Shown: positions 11,558-23,064, numbered from the stretch's first letter. The stretch is 58,322 bases of DNA from Candidatus Altimarinota bacterium (GCA_019454605.1 JACFNZ010000006.1:1-58322), one strand, 5' to 3'. The notes: generated by a model from the letters alone, not told the origin. Numbers and translations are program-made.

Positions 11558-11770
11558 ATGAAAAAGTTTTTCTTTTTAATTATTTTTTGTTTTTGTGTCA
11601 ATTCTTATGCTAGTGGTGATTTTGGGATAATATTTACTCAAAGTTTAAATGATAGCATAAATACTGAAACAAAAATAAAAAAAGAAGATAAAAAAAATGA
11701 TATACAAAAAACAAATTTTGAAATTTTGTTTTTATATATAAAAAATACTTTATTAAAAGATATTTTTTAA
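11558..11770 (+). CDS. Small secreted protein, 70 aa
   Basis: Function unknown. A classical signal peptide MKKFFFLIIFCFCVNSYASG with probable cleavage after YAS is followed by about 50 residues, Lys/Asn-rich in the middle (KIKKEDKKNDIQK) and with an amphipathic C-terminal stretch ILFLYIKNTLLKDIF. It has no TGA codons. It has its own promoter, a hairpin leader, a strong Shine-Dalgarno and a strong terminator, so it is a self-contained and probably well-expressed gene. The C-terminal helix could associate with membranes; this is inference. Confidence 0.75.
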   Translation: MKKFFFLIIFCFCVNSYASGDFGIIFTQSLNDSINTETKIKKEDKKNDIQKTNFEILFLYIKNTLLKDIF

Positions 11771-11771
11771 T

Positions 11772-11800
11772 AAAAAGCACTGCTAAAGCAGTGCTTTTTT
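11772..11800. terminator. Strong intrinsic terminator
   Basis: A 12-bp stem AAAAAGCACTGC / GCAGTGCTTTTT with a TAAA loop and a T tract. It lies between the small secreted protein and the convergent TPR gene. Confidence 0.9.
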
Positions 11801-12667
11801 CTACCATCAATCACCTTTTTTTAATCAATTTTCATCAAAATATATATTATTATTAAAAATATCAAAAATATCTTGTGGTTCACTTTTTCCCTCCTTATTT
11901 AACTCTAAATTTTGTTTTTCATCTTCTTTTAATCACTTTATATATTCTTTTATCTTTTCTTTTTCTTCATCACTTAATTTTTGTCATTTATCAATAGCAT
12001 TTTCATCTATATTCATAGAAGGACCTTTGGGTTGAATTTGATCTTTTTCTCAAGAATTATTTTCCTCTTGCTCTTTTTTATTTTCTCACTGTTTTTGTTT
12101 ATTATCATCATTTTTTTCTTCTTTTTCTCAAGAATTATTTTCTTTTTCGTTTTTATCTTTTTGTTCTTGTCTTTCATTATTTTTATCTCCTTCCTCCTCT
12201 TTTTTTTCAGGCTCTTGTAATTTTTTTAACTTATCTAGCACAAAATCATAATTTTTTTGGGTTTCAGTATCATTTTTTATATCAAGTGCTTTTTGATAAT
12301 AAGTTAGCGATTTTAAATAATACATTGATTTATCTATTTTTGATAATTGTTCCTCTCAAATTTTAAATAAAGTATTTCATAAATTATGATTTAATTTAAA
12401 ACAATTTTCATCACTTTTACAATTTACTTTATTATATTTTTGTCAAGCTTTTTCATAATCTCAAAGTCTATAATAAAAATCTCAAGTTTTTAATAATAAA
12501 TACTCATTTTTAGGAAAAACTTTAAGCAAAATATTATTTATATAATTTCAAAATATAAAATTATTTCAAACTCAAAAAGATAAATTTTCTCATAAAAATA
12601 ATAAACTTGGTATAAAAATAATAAAGAGTATCAAAAAAAATATAAGTAATTTATTTTTTAATTTCAT
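11801..12667 (-). CDS. TPR-containing membrane-anchored protein of a Bat-like operon
   Basis: 288 aa. A hydrophobic N-terminal helix (KNKLLIFFLILFIIFIPSL) is followed by TPR-like repeats (YLLLKTGDFYYRLGDYEKAG; MYYLKSLTYYQKALDI), then a highly charged Glu/Lys/Asn linker (about 145-215) and a short C-terminal domain ending GLKKGDGW. TPR proteins of this kind accompany vWA proteins in Bat/aerotolerance operons, and two vWA genes lie directly upstream. Its start overlaps the end of the vWA gene by 10 bases. No MoxR ATPase is present in the window. Confidence 0.75.
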
Positions 12668-13638
12668 TTTCTATCAAAATAATAAAATAATATAAGGTAT
12701 CATAAAAAGAAAATATATGAAATAATCATAATATATCTAGAAATATCTTGTTTATTTTCTATATTTTCTTGTTTTAAACTACTTGGTATATTAGTAAATG
12801 AAATATTTTCTAAGTCTTTTTTTTGTGAAATAATATAACTTTCTCAAGAAAATATATTTTTTATCTTATCTAAAAAGTTTAAATCAAGTTTTGTAACAAC
12901 TTCATTGTTAAAAAAATCTCTTAAAAAAATAGGATTATTTAATATATCTACTCAAGTAAATATTTTATTTCATTTAGAATTTCAAACTCATATAAAATAT
13001 GTTTTTATATTTTTCAAAATAAAATCTTTATTTAATTCTTTTAATTTATCTAAAGTATATTCTATTTCTTTTTTAGTATAATTTCAATTATTATTTGTCG
13101 GCTCAAAATCACTTAAAATAATTATTCATCATCAATTTTCTCAAGTTAAAAATCTTTCTTTTGATGACTTTAAAGCTTTATAAAAATCAGATCATCAAGT
13201 TAAAACTGATTTCTCATCTACAGAATTTAAAAATGTTAAAAATAAATCTTTATCTAAAGTAAAAGGAATTATATCAACTACATCTCAAGCAAAAACACTA
13301 AGTCCATATTTATTATTTGGGTTATTTGAGATATAATTTATAATAAATTCTTTTGACATATTAAGCCTTGAAATATTTTTTTCATAATCAAGTGCATTCA
13401 TACTTTTTGAAACATCAAGTAAAAAAAGTATATTTGATGTATTTAAATTTTGCTTTTTATTTAAGGAAAAATTATATGAAAAAAATCAAATAAACACTAA
13501 TATTAAAGAAATAATTAAAAAAATATTTGGTAATCAAGATATTGAAAATATTTTATTTTTTTCTTTTTTATAAGTTAAAAATAAAACAACTCAAATAATT
13601 ATTAAAACACTAAGTGCATAAAAAATATAAAAATCCAT
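12658..13638 (-). CDS. vWA-domain membrane protein (BatB-like)
   Basis: 326 aa. Two N-terminal hydrophobic segments precede a von Willebrand factor A domain with MIDAS motif LFLLDVSKSMNALD (DxSxS), followed by a C-terminal transmembrane helix (IMIISYIFFLGYLILF). Such proteins pair with a second vWA protein and a TPR protein in membrane complexes of unknown substrate. The start overlaps the stop of the preceding vWA gene as TAATG, a sign of translational coupling. Confidence 0.82.
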
Positions 13639-14642
13639 TATCTTCTTAAATAATAAAATAAATTAAATAATACATAAATCCCTATTAAATAAAAAAGCAT
13701 ATAAACAAAATCTTTATAATATGGTGTTAAATATTCAAATGTTTTAACTTTAATTCAATTTTTTGAAAGTAAATCAAGTTTATCAAAAATTTCTTTAAAA
13801 GTCTCTGTGGTATTAGCTTTATAGTATTTCCCACCTGTTAAATTTGCAATTGCTTTTAAATTTTCTTCATCAATTCATCAAACTTCTACTTTTTGGTTTC
13901 AATAAATTGTTTTAAAATTTACATATGTATCTTTATTTCATCATATTCAAACAGTATAAACTTTGATATTTTTAGTATTTATATATTTTATAGCTTCAAG
14001 TGGGTCTATTCCTCTGTTTGCTTCTCAGTCAGTAAATAAAATTATAACTTTTTCTCTTTTATCATTATCATTAAATAAATTAGCTCAATAAAGTAGCCCA
14101 TCTCAAATAGCAGTTCATTGCAAATGTCAATAATTTTGATTTATAGTTTTTATTGAAATATTTTTTATATAATTAGTTATAAATTCATAATCAAAAGTTA
14201 AAGGAACTGAAGTAAATGGAGTTCAAGAAAATAAAACAAGCCCCACTCTATCAGTTTTTATACTAGAAGTAAAATTTGAAATAACTTCTTTTGCTACTTC
14301 AAGCCTATTTGGTTTTATATCTTCAGCAATCATACTATAAGATAAATCTAAAACAATTGCAATATCTATTCAATTTTTTATATTCTCTGTTTGTTTATTT
14401 TTAATCATAGGATTTGCAACTAGTCGGGAAAAAGTTATTATAATCAAGAAAATTAATATAATATTAATAAAAAAATATTTTTTTGATCTTCAAAAAACTT
14501 TTTCAATATCTTTTATAAATTGAAACTTAATTCAATTTTTTCTATTTGATATATAATACAAATAAAGAAATATCACTCATATAATAAATGATAAAAATCA
14601 AAATAAGTAAGATGTAAAAACAATATTTTTTATACTATCCAT
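13638..14642 (-). CDS. vWA-domain membrane protein (BatA-like)
   Basis: 334 aa. Layout: N-terminal transmembrane helices, a vWA domain with MIDAS motif IAIVLDLSYSMIAED, and a C-terminal helix ending FYYLRR. The acidic loop LFTDGEANRGIDP corresponds to a later MIDAS position. It is paired with the following vWA gene and separated from holA by a single base, so the whole block from the DUF4153 gene to the TPR gene is likely one operon. Confidence 0.85.
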
Positions 14643-14643
14643 A

Positions 14644-15585
14644 TTAAATAATTATTACTTTTTCAAGTTCATAAAATAAATCCTTTTCATCATTTCAAAT
14701 CATTTTTCAAGTTTTTAATTTTTCATCTAAAGATATTAAATTTTCATAAAACTTTAAAAAACTATTATAATCAATATTATATTTTTTTGAAATTAAAAAA
14801 CTTCTATTTCATAGATTTAAAATTTTTTCTATTTCAAAATTAGTTTTATTTAAAGTTTTTAATTTAAAAATATAAAAATAAACTCTAAAATTAGAAACTA
14901 ACATATTATAAATTAAATAAAAATTTTGAAAGAAATTATTTAATTCTCTTAACTTTAAAATAGCCTCTTTTTTATTTAAATTTAGAATATCATTAATAAT
15001 TTCAAATATATTTTCCTCAATATCTTTAGATATATATTTTAAATCTCAAATATCTATAAAATCCTTTGAAATTAATAATTTATCTATTTCATTTGATATT
15101 TTAGAGAAATTTTGTCATTTTAATTCAATTAGTTTATTTATTGATGTTGTTGAGATTTTTCAATCATAAATTTCATTTAATTTATTTTTTAAATCATTTT
15201 CATTTAAAATAGTAAAATCTTTTATTTCTCAATATTTTTCTAATTCTTTAAATATTTTAGATCTTTTATCTATTTTTTCAACATTAAAAATAACTATATT
15301 TTCATCTATTATTTTTGGTAAAATATTTAAAAAATAATTTTCTATTTTTACTAAATCATCATTTTTTTTCTCTAAAAAATATGGGAAATCATCTATAATA
15401 AAAAGATTTTTTGATGCAAAAAAAGAGCTTGATAATAAGTTTTGCTCATAAAATAATAATTCATAATCAAGTATATTTTTAACATGTATTATATTATGAA
15501 TAGAGTATTTTTCTTCAAAAGCTTTTTTCCAAGTATTTATAAGTTTTTGTCTAAAATATCTTTCTCAAACAAATAAGTAAATCAT
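14644..15585 (-). CDS. holA: DNA polymerase III delta subunit
   Basis: 313 aa, close to the usual 330-340. HolA opens the sliding clamp as part of the clamp loader. The N-terminus MIYLFVGERYFRQKLINT, a central FIIDDFPYFLEKKN (AAA-like domain without a real P-loop), then VIFNVEKIDKRSKIFKELEK and a helical collar domain at the C-terminus match the family. The gene follows the truncated mutS by 6 bases. Confidence 0.82.
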
Positions 15586-15591
15586 ATTTTT

Positions 15592-16782
15592 TTATTTTAA
15601 AATTTCTTTTAATTTTATATTATCATAATTTTTTATTAAATCAATAACTTCTAAAATTGAAATTAAAGATTGTTTTAAATTAAGTAAATCTCTAGGACTT
15701 GCTCTATCTAAAGATAACCTATTTAAAATAATTTCTACATCACTAACATAAGATAACTTTTCTCTAACTTTACTTAATAATATCTTATCTTTAAAAAATA
15801 TTTCCACAAAATCTTGTCTTTTTTGTATTTCTTTTATATCATAAAGTGGATTAAGTATAGATGACTTTAAAAGCCTTTTTCCCATCGAAGTTTTTGTGTT
15901 ATTTAAAACTCAAAATAAAGTTCAAATCACTTCACTTCAAGTTAAAAAATTATAAACCAAATCAAGATTTTTTATAGTTTGATTATCAAGTTTTAAATAA
16001 TTTAAATCATTATAAACTCAAATACTTTTTAATATACTTAAAGAGTTTTTTTGATTTAGAGTTAAATAGTTTAATAATAAAGCTCAAGCTTCGATTCATA
16101 AATTTAATTTATCTATTCAAAATCAAGCTAAACTTTTTACTCAAAAATGATTCTTAAGTAATACTTCACTATCTCAAGAATTTTCAAAATAATAAATATT
16201 TAAACTATATTTTTTTTGTAGAGTTTGCTTTAAATCATCAAATCAAAATAATTTTTTATCTAAAATAACTTCTTTAGGATTTAGTTTAAATAATTCTTTT
16301 TCTAAACTTGAAAAATTATCAAATTCAGCTATTTGCCACTTATTTGACAATAAATCTAAAATTGAAAATCAATATTTTTTAGTTTTCTCTAGATAAGTAA
16401 TTGAAATAACTGTATTGTTATCAAAGTTATCAAAATTATCTCACTCTAAATTTAAAGTTGCTGGTGTTACCACTCTTTGAACTTCCCTTTTTACAATTCA
16501 CTTTAGTTTTGGATCTGAAACTTGCTCTACAATAGCTACTTTATATCAAGCATTTACTAAAATTGGTAAATATTTATCTTTAGCATGATATGGAATTCAA
16601 GCTAGTTTTTCAGGATTTAGTGCATTTTTATTTCTTGAGGTAATATTTATTCATAAAACTTTGTGTGCTATTTCAGCATCTTCTCCAAACATTTCATAAA
16701 AATCTCACATACGAAAAAATATAATAGAATCATCATATTCTTTTTTTATATCATAATATTGTGACATTGCTGGAGTTAACAT
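15592..16782 (-). CDS. MutS N-terminal half (mismatch recognition, connector, start of lever)
   Basis: 396 aa against about 850 for MutS. Domain I has FFRMGDFYEMFGEDA with the Phe-x-Glu mismatch wedge and KLAGIPYHAKDKYLPILV. The connector and lever follow, up to LNRLSLDRASPRDLLNLKQS. The frame then stops after LKEILK. The clamp, the ATPase (Walker A GPNMGGKS) and the helix-turn-helix parts are absent, and holA begins 6 bases later. Mismatch repair by this protein alone is impossible from known mechanism. It is either a decayed gene, one part of a split MutS, or a mismatch-binding regulator. Confidence 0.88.
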
Positions 16783-16784
16783 TT

Positions 16785-18623
16785 TTATTTTTTTAATAAG
16801 TATCAATTAATATTTAAGTTCATATTTTCATTTTCGAAATCAAAAGAAATATTTTCAAGTAAAAGTAGATATTTTCAATTTTTTCCAGAAACATCAAAAG
16901 TTAAATTATCTTTTTCAAATTCTGTATTTTTAGTATCTTTATAAGTTTTATCTATTTTTGTTAATACTTCTTCTAAATTTATTTCATCAACTAACTCACT
17001 TCAAGACATTATTTTTAAGATTTTTTTATCTATTTTAATTCATTTATCATCATAATTTCATATTTTATAAATCTTTGTATAATTTTTTAAATCTAGTGGG
17101 AAAAAGTCATCACTTCAAATTAAAGTTATATACAAAAATCAAGATTCTTCTGGTGATATTGGCTCGTAAGATCTAACTTTTAAAGTATCTCCTAAAAAAG
17201 TTATAAATCACCATTTTGGTGGTATTATTTCTTTTGAATTTAAAGATATTTTATTATTTTTTATAAAATCTTTTTTATATTTAATTAAATATTGGTCATA
17301 TAAATCTTTAAAAATAGTTTTTATTTCCCCACAATCATTAAAATTACAAGTATATTCTATTCAATTATAAATTTCTCTTGATAATTCTATATCTATATCT
17401 TCATATTTTGATAGAGGTTTTATTTTTCAATTATTTAAAATATGTGCTTGAATTAAATTTTTTTCAAGTCTATTTAATTGTCTATTTAATGGCATTTTAT
17501 AAACTCACCAAGGTCAAGCAGAAATAATAATTATAAATAAAGTTAAAAAAGATGTTATTATATAAAGATTTTTCTTTTTTGAAATTATTAAATAAAGTGA
17601 AACTATTAAAAGCCAAATTCAAAATACTACTACAAAATATCTATTTGTAGTTAAATCATATTGTCATATTCTCAAAAATATTGCATAAAATAGCATAAAA
17701 AGTTGAGGGGCAACAACAAATGGGAAATATTTTCTAAAATTTTTAATTAATTTGAAATTATCTTCTAAGTATTTTGATAAAATATAAAGTAAATATCAAA
17801 AACTACTAAATACTATAACAAGCCAAGAAACTTCTCACTTTGGCCAATCTTGAAAATTTAAAAATACTTTTAATGTATAAGCATAAAGTATAAAAAAATA
17901 AATATAAATAAAAGGAACTCAAATAAATTTAATTAAAAAATCATATAATTTACTTGTTTTTAGTTTTTCATCATAAATTCAGTTATTTTGTCATATTTGA
18001 AGTAAAAAATAACTAGGAGTAAATAAAGAAAAAACAATTATTGCTAAATCTCAATATATTTTATAGTATTCATAATCTTTTAAATCAAATAAAGTAAAAA
18101 CAGCAAAAACTCAAATGATACAAAGTAAGTAAAATAATCATCAAATAATAGAAGATGAAATAATTAAATAAAGAGTATGTCTAAATTGTAAATCATATTG
18201 AATTTTTAAATCTTTATATGATAAAATATCTCTTAAAAAAGGTGAAATAAATAAAAAAGATATAAATCAAATTAAAGTTAAGATAAAATACATAAAATTA
18301 TCTCAAGAATTTATGTCTAAATCAAAAGTGAAATAAAAAAATATTCAAAAAAGTATTGGAAAAATTTGTGGAATATGATTATTTTTTACTTTACAATTTA
18401 TTTTATTGTATTTTAAAAGATAAAATCATACACTTGCAAAAAAAGTAATTATTAAAGAAGAACTTATTTTTGTTAAAGTATTTATTATTTCATCATTAAA
18501 ATCTCATCTTAAAATTAAGAAATTTATAATAGTTGTAAAGATAATAATCAAAAAAGAAATAATATATTTTTTTAACATATCTTTTATAGACAAAGAAGAT
18601 AAAAAAGAAAATATTTTAATCAT
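16785..18623 (-). CDS. DUF4153-like polytopic membrane protein
   Basis: 612 aa. About twelve hydrophobic helices fill the first two thirds, with the sequence TPSYFLLQIGQNNGIYDEK and the helix VPFIYIYFFILYAYTLKVF, typical of DUF4153 proteins. A soluble C-terminal region of about 180 residues follows (from FLTLFIIIISAGPGGVYKMP onward). Function is unknown. It is the first gene of the mutS-holA-vWA operon, with 2 bases to mutS, and starts near 18623 opposite the promoter of the basic protein. Confidence 0.7.
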
Positions 18624-18716
18624 ATACTATAAAATTAAAAAGTATTAACTTTATTTTAAATTATTTTTTAATTTATCAAATTTTTTTAAATTTTTATAGC
18701 TTTTTTATAAAAATTT

Positions 18717-18743
18717 TTGCAAAAAAATATTTTTTTATATAAT
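18717..18743 (+). promoter_or_regulatory. Stable-RNA-type promoter of the basic protein
   Basis: -35 TTGCAA at 18717-18722 and -10 TATAAT at 18738-18743 with a 15-bp spacer. It is nearly the same sequence as the tRNA-Phe promoter at 34141-34167. Confidence 0.7.
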
Positions 18744-18783
18744 ATTTGCAATAATTTTACTTTTTTAAATTTTAATTAGAAAT

Positions 18784-19116
18784 ATGGCAAATAGTCACGG
18801 ACTTTCGTCAAGAGTAGTAAAAAAACAAGCTGCTGCTAGAAAGTTATCAAAAAATAAAAAATCTTCATATCAAGTTTATATATGAAATGAAAACCCACAA
18901 ACTAGAAAAAACATGTCTTATAAAGCAAGAACTCACTACTTTGAAAACAAACAAAATTTTCCAAAGAAAAAACTTGCAAGTAAAAATATTCAAACATTGA
19001 TAGAACAATGAATTATAGATGATAGAGGTTTTTTTAAAACTTGAAAGAAAAAAAATTTTATAACTAAATCAATGGTAGATTCTAAAGGTTTAGATTTTTA
19101 TGGTATGCCTAGATAA
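18784..19116 (+). CDS. Basic 110-aa protein, unknown function
   Basis: Not recognised. Strongly basic (Lys/Arg clusters in RVVKKQAAARKLSKNKKSS, RKNMSYKARTHYF, FPKKKLASKN), without signal peptide or membrane helix, ending DFYGMPR. It has its own tRNA-like promoter and its own terminator, so it is a monocistronic and probably abundant product. A nucleic-acid or ribosome-associated role fits the charge and expression signals but is inference. Confidence 0.75.
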
Positions 19117-19120
19117 TTTT

Positions 19121-19150
19121 AAAATCTTGACTTTAAAATCAAGATTTTTT
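19121..19150. terminator. Intrinsic terminator
   Basis: A 10-bp stem AAAATCTTGA / TCAAGATTTT followed by T residues, just after the basic protein. Confidence 0.8.
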
Positions 19151-19168
19151 TATTTATAATTAAAAACT

Positions 19169-19876
19169 ATGCAAAGATTTTATTTAAATACTGACATACT
19201 ATGAATTAATGAATTTATTTTAAAAGATGAGGAAATAATTTATCAATTATCTAAAGTTTTAAGAGCAAAAAAATGAGAAAAAATAATTTTTTTTGATTGA
19301 ATTAATTTAACTGACTTTATATATGAAATAAATTTAATTGAAAAAAAAAGTATTATTTTAAATTTTGTTTCTAAAATAAATAAAGAAAATATAAAAAAAG
19401 ATTTAAATCTATATCAAGCTTTACCAAATAAATTAGATAAAATTGAAGAAATAATTCAAAAATGAACTGAAATTTGATATAATAATTTTTATTTTTATAA
19501 AAGTAATAGAAGTCAAAACATACAATTATCTCCCAATAAACTTGTAAGATTAGAAAAAATAATAAAAGAAGCTACTGAGCAATCAAATAGAAATACTATT
19601 CCTAAAATAATATTTTTGACAAAACTTGATTTAATTAATATTATATGAGAAAATATTTTTTTCCATACTAATTTAGATAATTCTAAAAAATTAAGTGAAT
19701 TAAGTCTGAATTTTACAAAAAAAATAAATATATTTGTGTGACCTGAATGATGATTTGATGAAAAAGAAAATGAAATTTTCTTAAAAAATAAATTTATAAA
19801 AATAAATTTATGAAATAATATTTTAAGAACTGAAAACACACCTATTGTTGTTTGATTTTATATTTTAAATAAATAG
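19169..19876 (+). CDS. rsmE: 16S rRNA (uracil-1498-N3)-methyltransferase
   Basis: 235 aa SPOUT-family enzyme that methylates U1498 of 16S rRNA with SAM. The N-terminal PUA-like part starts MQRFYLNTDILG. The C-terminal knot holds VGPEGGFDEKENEIF and LGNNILRTENTPIV, the two diagnostic loops. The middle also has EIIQKGTEIGYNNFYFY (family 'EllqKatELGV'). Two small genes follow closely on the same strand. Confidence 0.9.
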
Positions 19877-19883
19877 TAAATAT

Positions 19884-20099
19884 ATGACTTGAAAAAATAC
19901 AAAAATAGAAGGAAATTATGATAATTTATTAAAAAATACTTATAGATGAGTAACTAAAACAGAAATAAAACAAACAATTTGAGAGATTGATAATATTATT
20001 ATATGACTGGAAAATAATATTAATAAAGAAGATATATCTAAAAAAATATTAAAAGATATGGAATATTATAAAAATAAAATAAATAATAATAAATGGTAA
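19884..20099 (+). CDS. Hypothetical protein, 71 aa
   Basis: MTGKNTKIEGNYDNLLKNTY and an amphipathic remainder rich in Lys, Asn and Ile, ending NKINNNKW. No membrane segment or known motif. It sits 7 bases after rsmE and overlaps the TraX-like start by 7 bases, which supports a real, translationally coupled gene. Confidence 0.55.
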
Positions 20100-20734
20100 T
20101 TATAATTGCATTTTTAACAATGTTAATAGATCATATTTGAATGATCTTTTTTCCTTATAATGAATATTTTAGAATTATTTGAAGAATATCTTTTCCTCTT
20201 TTTGCTTGGTGAATTGTTAGATGATTTAAACTAACTAAAAATAAAAATAATTATATTAAAAGGATTTTTATACTTGCTGTTATTTCTCAAATTCCTTTAT
20301 TTTTTTTCATAGAAAATTTTTATAATGTTTGTTTTACTCTACTTTTTTGATTATTATCTTTATTAATAATCGAAGAAAAAAACTTAAAAATATATTTTAA
20401 GTTTTTTTTCATTAGTTTATTATTATTTATATCTAATTATTTTAATTTTGATTATTCAATTTATTGAATTTTAACAATAATTTTACTTTATTTTACTTGG
20501 GATAAAAAAATATCTATAATTTACTTTTTTTTACTTACTATTTTATTTTATAATATTGACTTTAATAATTTAAAAATAGTTTACAATATTCAAATATATG
20601 CTATTTTTGCTTTAATAATACTATATTTAACTCCTATAAGGAAATATGATTTTAAATTAAATTTTTATTTTAAATACTGATTTTATCCAGTTCATTTAAG
20701 CGTTTTATATTTAATCCACTTTTTAATAAAATAA
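20093..20734 (+). CDS. TraX-family membrane protein
   Basis: 213 aa, seven or eight hydrophobic helices. The opening FLTMLIDHIGMIFFP, then FRIIGRISFPLFAW, and the late FYPVHLSVLYLIHFL match the TraX family, named for F-plasmid pilin acetylation but widespread in bacteria as an acyltransferase-like membrane protein. Its actual substrate here is unknown. The adjacent rsmE and 71-aa gene give no functional hint. Confidence 0.75.
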
Positions 20735-20740
20735 ATATTT

Positions 20741-21880
20741 TTATTTTTCAATTTCAAAAGTAATTTCATTTTTTTTATTTTTTAAAGAAACTCATTTTTT
20801 TCAAAATCAAAATACTTTTAAAAATATAAATTTAAATATAGCATAAATATCATATAAAAAATATATTTTATAATCTTTTTTTTCAAAATATCAGATAGAA
20901 AATGATATTAAAAATAATAGAAATAATAAATAAATATTTAATTTAAATATCAAAATTAAAATAAATAATACTGTTATAATAAATCAATTTTCAACATGAA
21001 ATTTATTTTTTGAATTTATATCTATAAAAGATATTAAATTAATTATAGGAATATAATAAAAAATTTTTTTTATTTTTCAATCTTCTAAACTAGATAACAT
21101 TTCTTTGTCTTTCAATTTATTTTCATTAAATTTATTTAAAGTTTCATCTAAAATAATTTGAAAAATCTTAAAGTTATTTGTAAAATAATTTTTTATATAT
21201 TTTATTGTAGTTAAAAATAAAATATATAACTCTTTGAAAGTTTTTATTTTTTCTAATTTAAAATTTATAACTTCTTTTTTTGTAATAATCATTACAGAAT
21301 AAAATCAAATAAAAATAAAATAAATCAATAAAAATAAAAATCAAATATTTTCAAAAGAAAATAAAAAAACTATTGATATAATCAATGTAAATATAAGATT
21401 AAATTTTATATTATTTTCTAAAATATTTGATTTATAATTATAAAATCTTCCTCTTAATGTAAATCAAATAATAGGAATCAAAGATAAAATGATAGTAAAA
21501 ATTCATTCTTGATTTAAATTTGAGTTTTTTAATTCAACTAAATTTTTAGCTTTTGTTTTTTGGGCTAAATCAGAAATTAATAAATCATCCCCTAAAGAAG
21601 CTTTATAAACTCAATACAATATTGCTCAAAAAAGTCATAGAAATATTGTAGTTGCAATAACATGATTTAAATAAAATCAAAATAAAGAATATCATCAAAG
21701 TAATTTATAATTTATAAATATTAAGTAGTTTAAAAACATTAAAAAATGTATAAATACTGCTGTTTTTGAGTGTTTTTTTACAAATATATTATTGATATTT
21801 TCTTTTTTTGAAGGCAATAATAATAAAAATCCTAGTCAAAAATAAGCACTAATTGCATTATTTATAATCTTTTTATCCAT
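20741..21880 (-). CDS. Hypothetical membrane protein, 379 aa
   Basis: Not assigned. Six or more hydrophobic segments: an N-terminal block (ISAYFGLGFLLLLPSKKEN, TAVFIHFLMFLNYLIFINY), a central pair after about residue 130, and a C-terminal block from about residue 290. The middle has a charged stretch (FNENKLKDKEMLSSLED). The N-terminal helices loosely resemble Tic20/DUF4870-type small membrane proteins. It is convergent with the TraX gene with 6 bases between stops. Confidence 0.65.
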
Positions 21881-21927
21881 TTTAAATTGTTATTTTTAAA
21901 AAATTTACTATATTATAACACAAATAC

Positions 21928-22536
21928 ATGTTAAAAACAAATTTAGTTATGAAAAATTTAGAAGTAAAGTTTAATAAATCTATATCTATTGAGAGTGAAA
22001 AAGTATCTTTAGATAACAAAAAACAAGTAGTTTTTATATGAAGATCAAATGTTTGAAAATCTTCTTTAATGAATGCTATTTTTAAAAGTAAAGATTTAGT
22101 TAAAACAAGTTCAATGCCTTGAAAAACAAAAACAGCAAATTTATTTAGAGTTGATAATAAATATGATTTTGTAGATTTGCCAGGTTATTGATTTGCAAAA
22201 TTATGACAAGAACAAAAAGTAAAATTAGATGCTTTAATAAGCTGGTATATAGAAGAATTTAGATATGATATAAAAAAAATTGTTATAGTTTTAGATTCTA
22301 AAATATGACCTACTCAAAGTGATATTGATATGTTTAATTATTTACAAGAATTACAAATTCCTTTAATTTTTGTATTAAATAAAATTGATAAATTATCAAA
22401 CAATGAAATAAATAAATCACTACTACACACAAAAGACTTATTTTTTTGACAAGAAATAATTTGAACTTCAGCAAAAAATAATATAAATATCGATGAGTTA
22501 AGAAAAATATTAATTGAAATATTGAAACAAAAATAA
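21928..22536 (+). CDS. engB: Ribosome biogenesis GTP-binding protein EngB/YsxC
   Basis: 202 aa, usual for the family. G1 FIGRSNVGKSSL, G3 DLPGYGFAKLG, G4 LNKIDKL and G5 SAKNNINI are all present. EngB assists late 50S subunit assembly. Two in-frame starts exist: ATG at 21928 and at 21949. The first gives a normal-length N-terminus, but the second cannot be excluded since no Shine-Dalgarno is visible. Confidence 0.93.
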
Positions 22537-22560
22537 GAGTTTTTAAACTCTTATTTTTGT
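22531..22560. terminator. Terminator at the end of engB
   Basis: A 12-bp stem AAATAAGAGTTT / AAACTCTTATTT with a 2-base turn and T-rich flank. The stop codons of engB and of the convergent membrane gene lie inside the hairpin. Confidence 0.75.
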
Positions 22561-23001
22561 TATTTTTTCTTTATATTTTAAACATTTTGTTGTTATACAC
22601 TTCCCTGTTATTCAAGCAAATAATGGTAATAATCACATAAGTCAAATTATTATATCAAAATCAAGTGTTGCACTATCTTTTATACTTCAAGCGATATAAA
22701 ACAAAACAATTGCAAAAAAAATTTGAAGCATTTTTAAGTATTTTTTCTTAAGTAAGCATATATTAGTTACTCACATAAATATTGGAATAATTCATAGTCA
22801 AGTAAATATATATTTTGTAATTAAAACTTGCTCTATACTAAGCTCTAAAAATCAAAAAAAATAAACTGAATCTATATCTTTATTTAAATAAATCAAGTTA
22901 TACCACATAATTGCAGTATATAAAACTCAAAAAGCAATTCTTCAAAAAAGTATTGTATTATCACTAGGTCTTTTTTGTAAAAATTTTATAATTCCTATCA
23001 T
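22543..23001 (-). CDS. Hypothetical four-helix membrane protein, 152 aa
   Basis: Four hydrophobic segments (IAFGVLYTAIMWYNLIYL; ITKYIFTGLGIIPIFMGV; MLQIFFAIVLFYIAGS; IIIGLMGLLPLFAGI), with a possible Cys pair CITTKC near the C-terminus and a basic tail KYKEKITKIRV. No family assigned. It overlaps the engB terminator. The start is about 120 bases from tRNA-Gln on the opposite strand. Confidence 0.65.
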
Positions 23002-23064
23002 TTAAAAAAAATTAATTAATAATACATATATATTATAAAAAACTATGTAAAAATCAAAAAAATT

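Noticed and set aside
15586-15591. Frameshift or intein explanation for the short MutS
   Set aside because: The DNA after the stop encodes an intact holA, and no intein motifs are seen at the MutS C-terminus.
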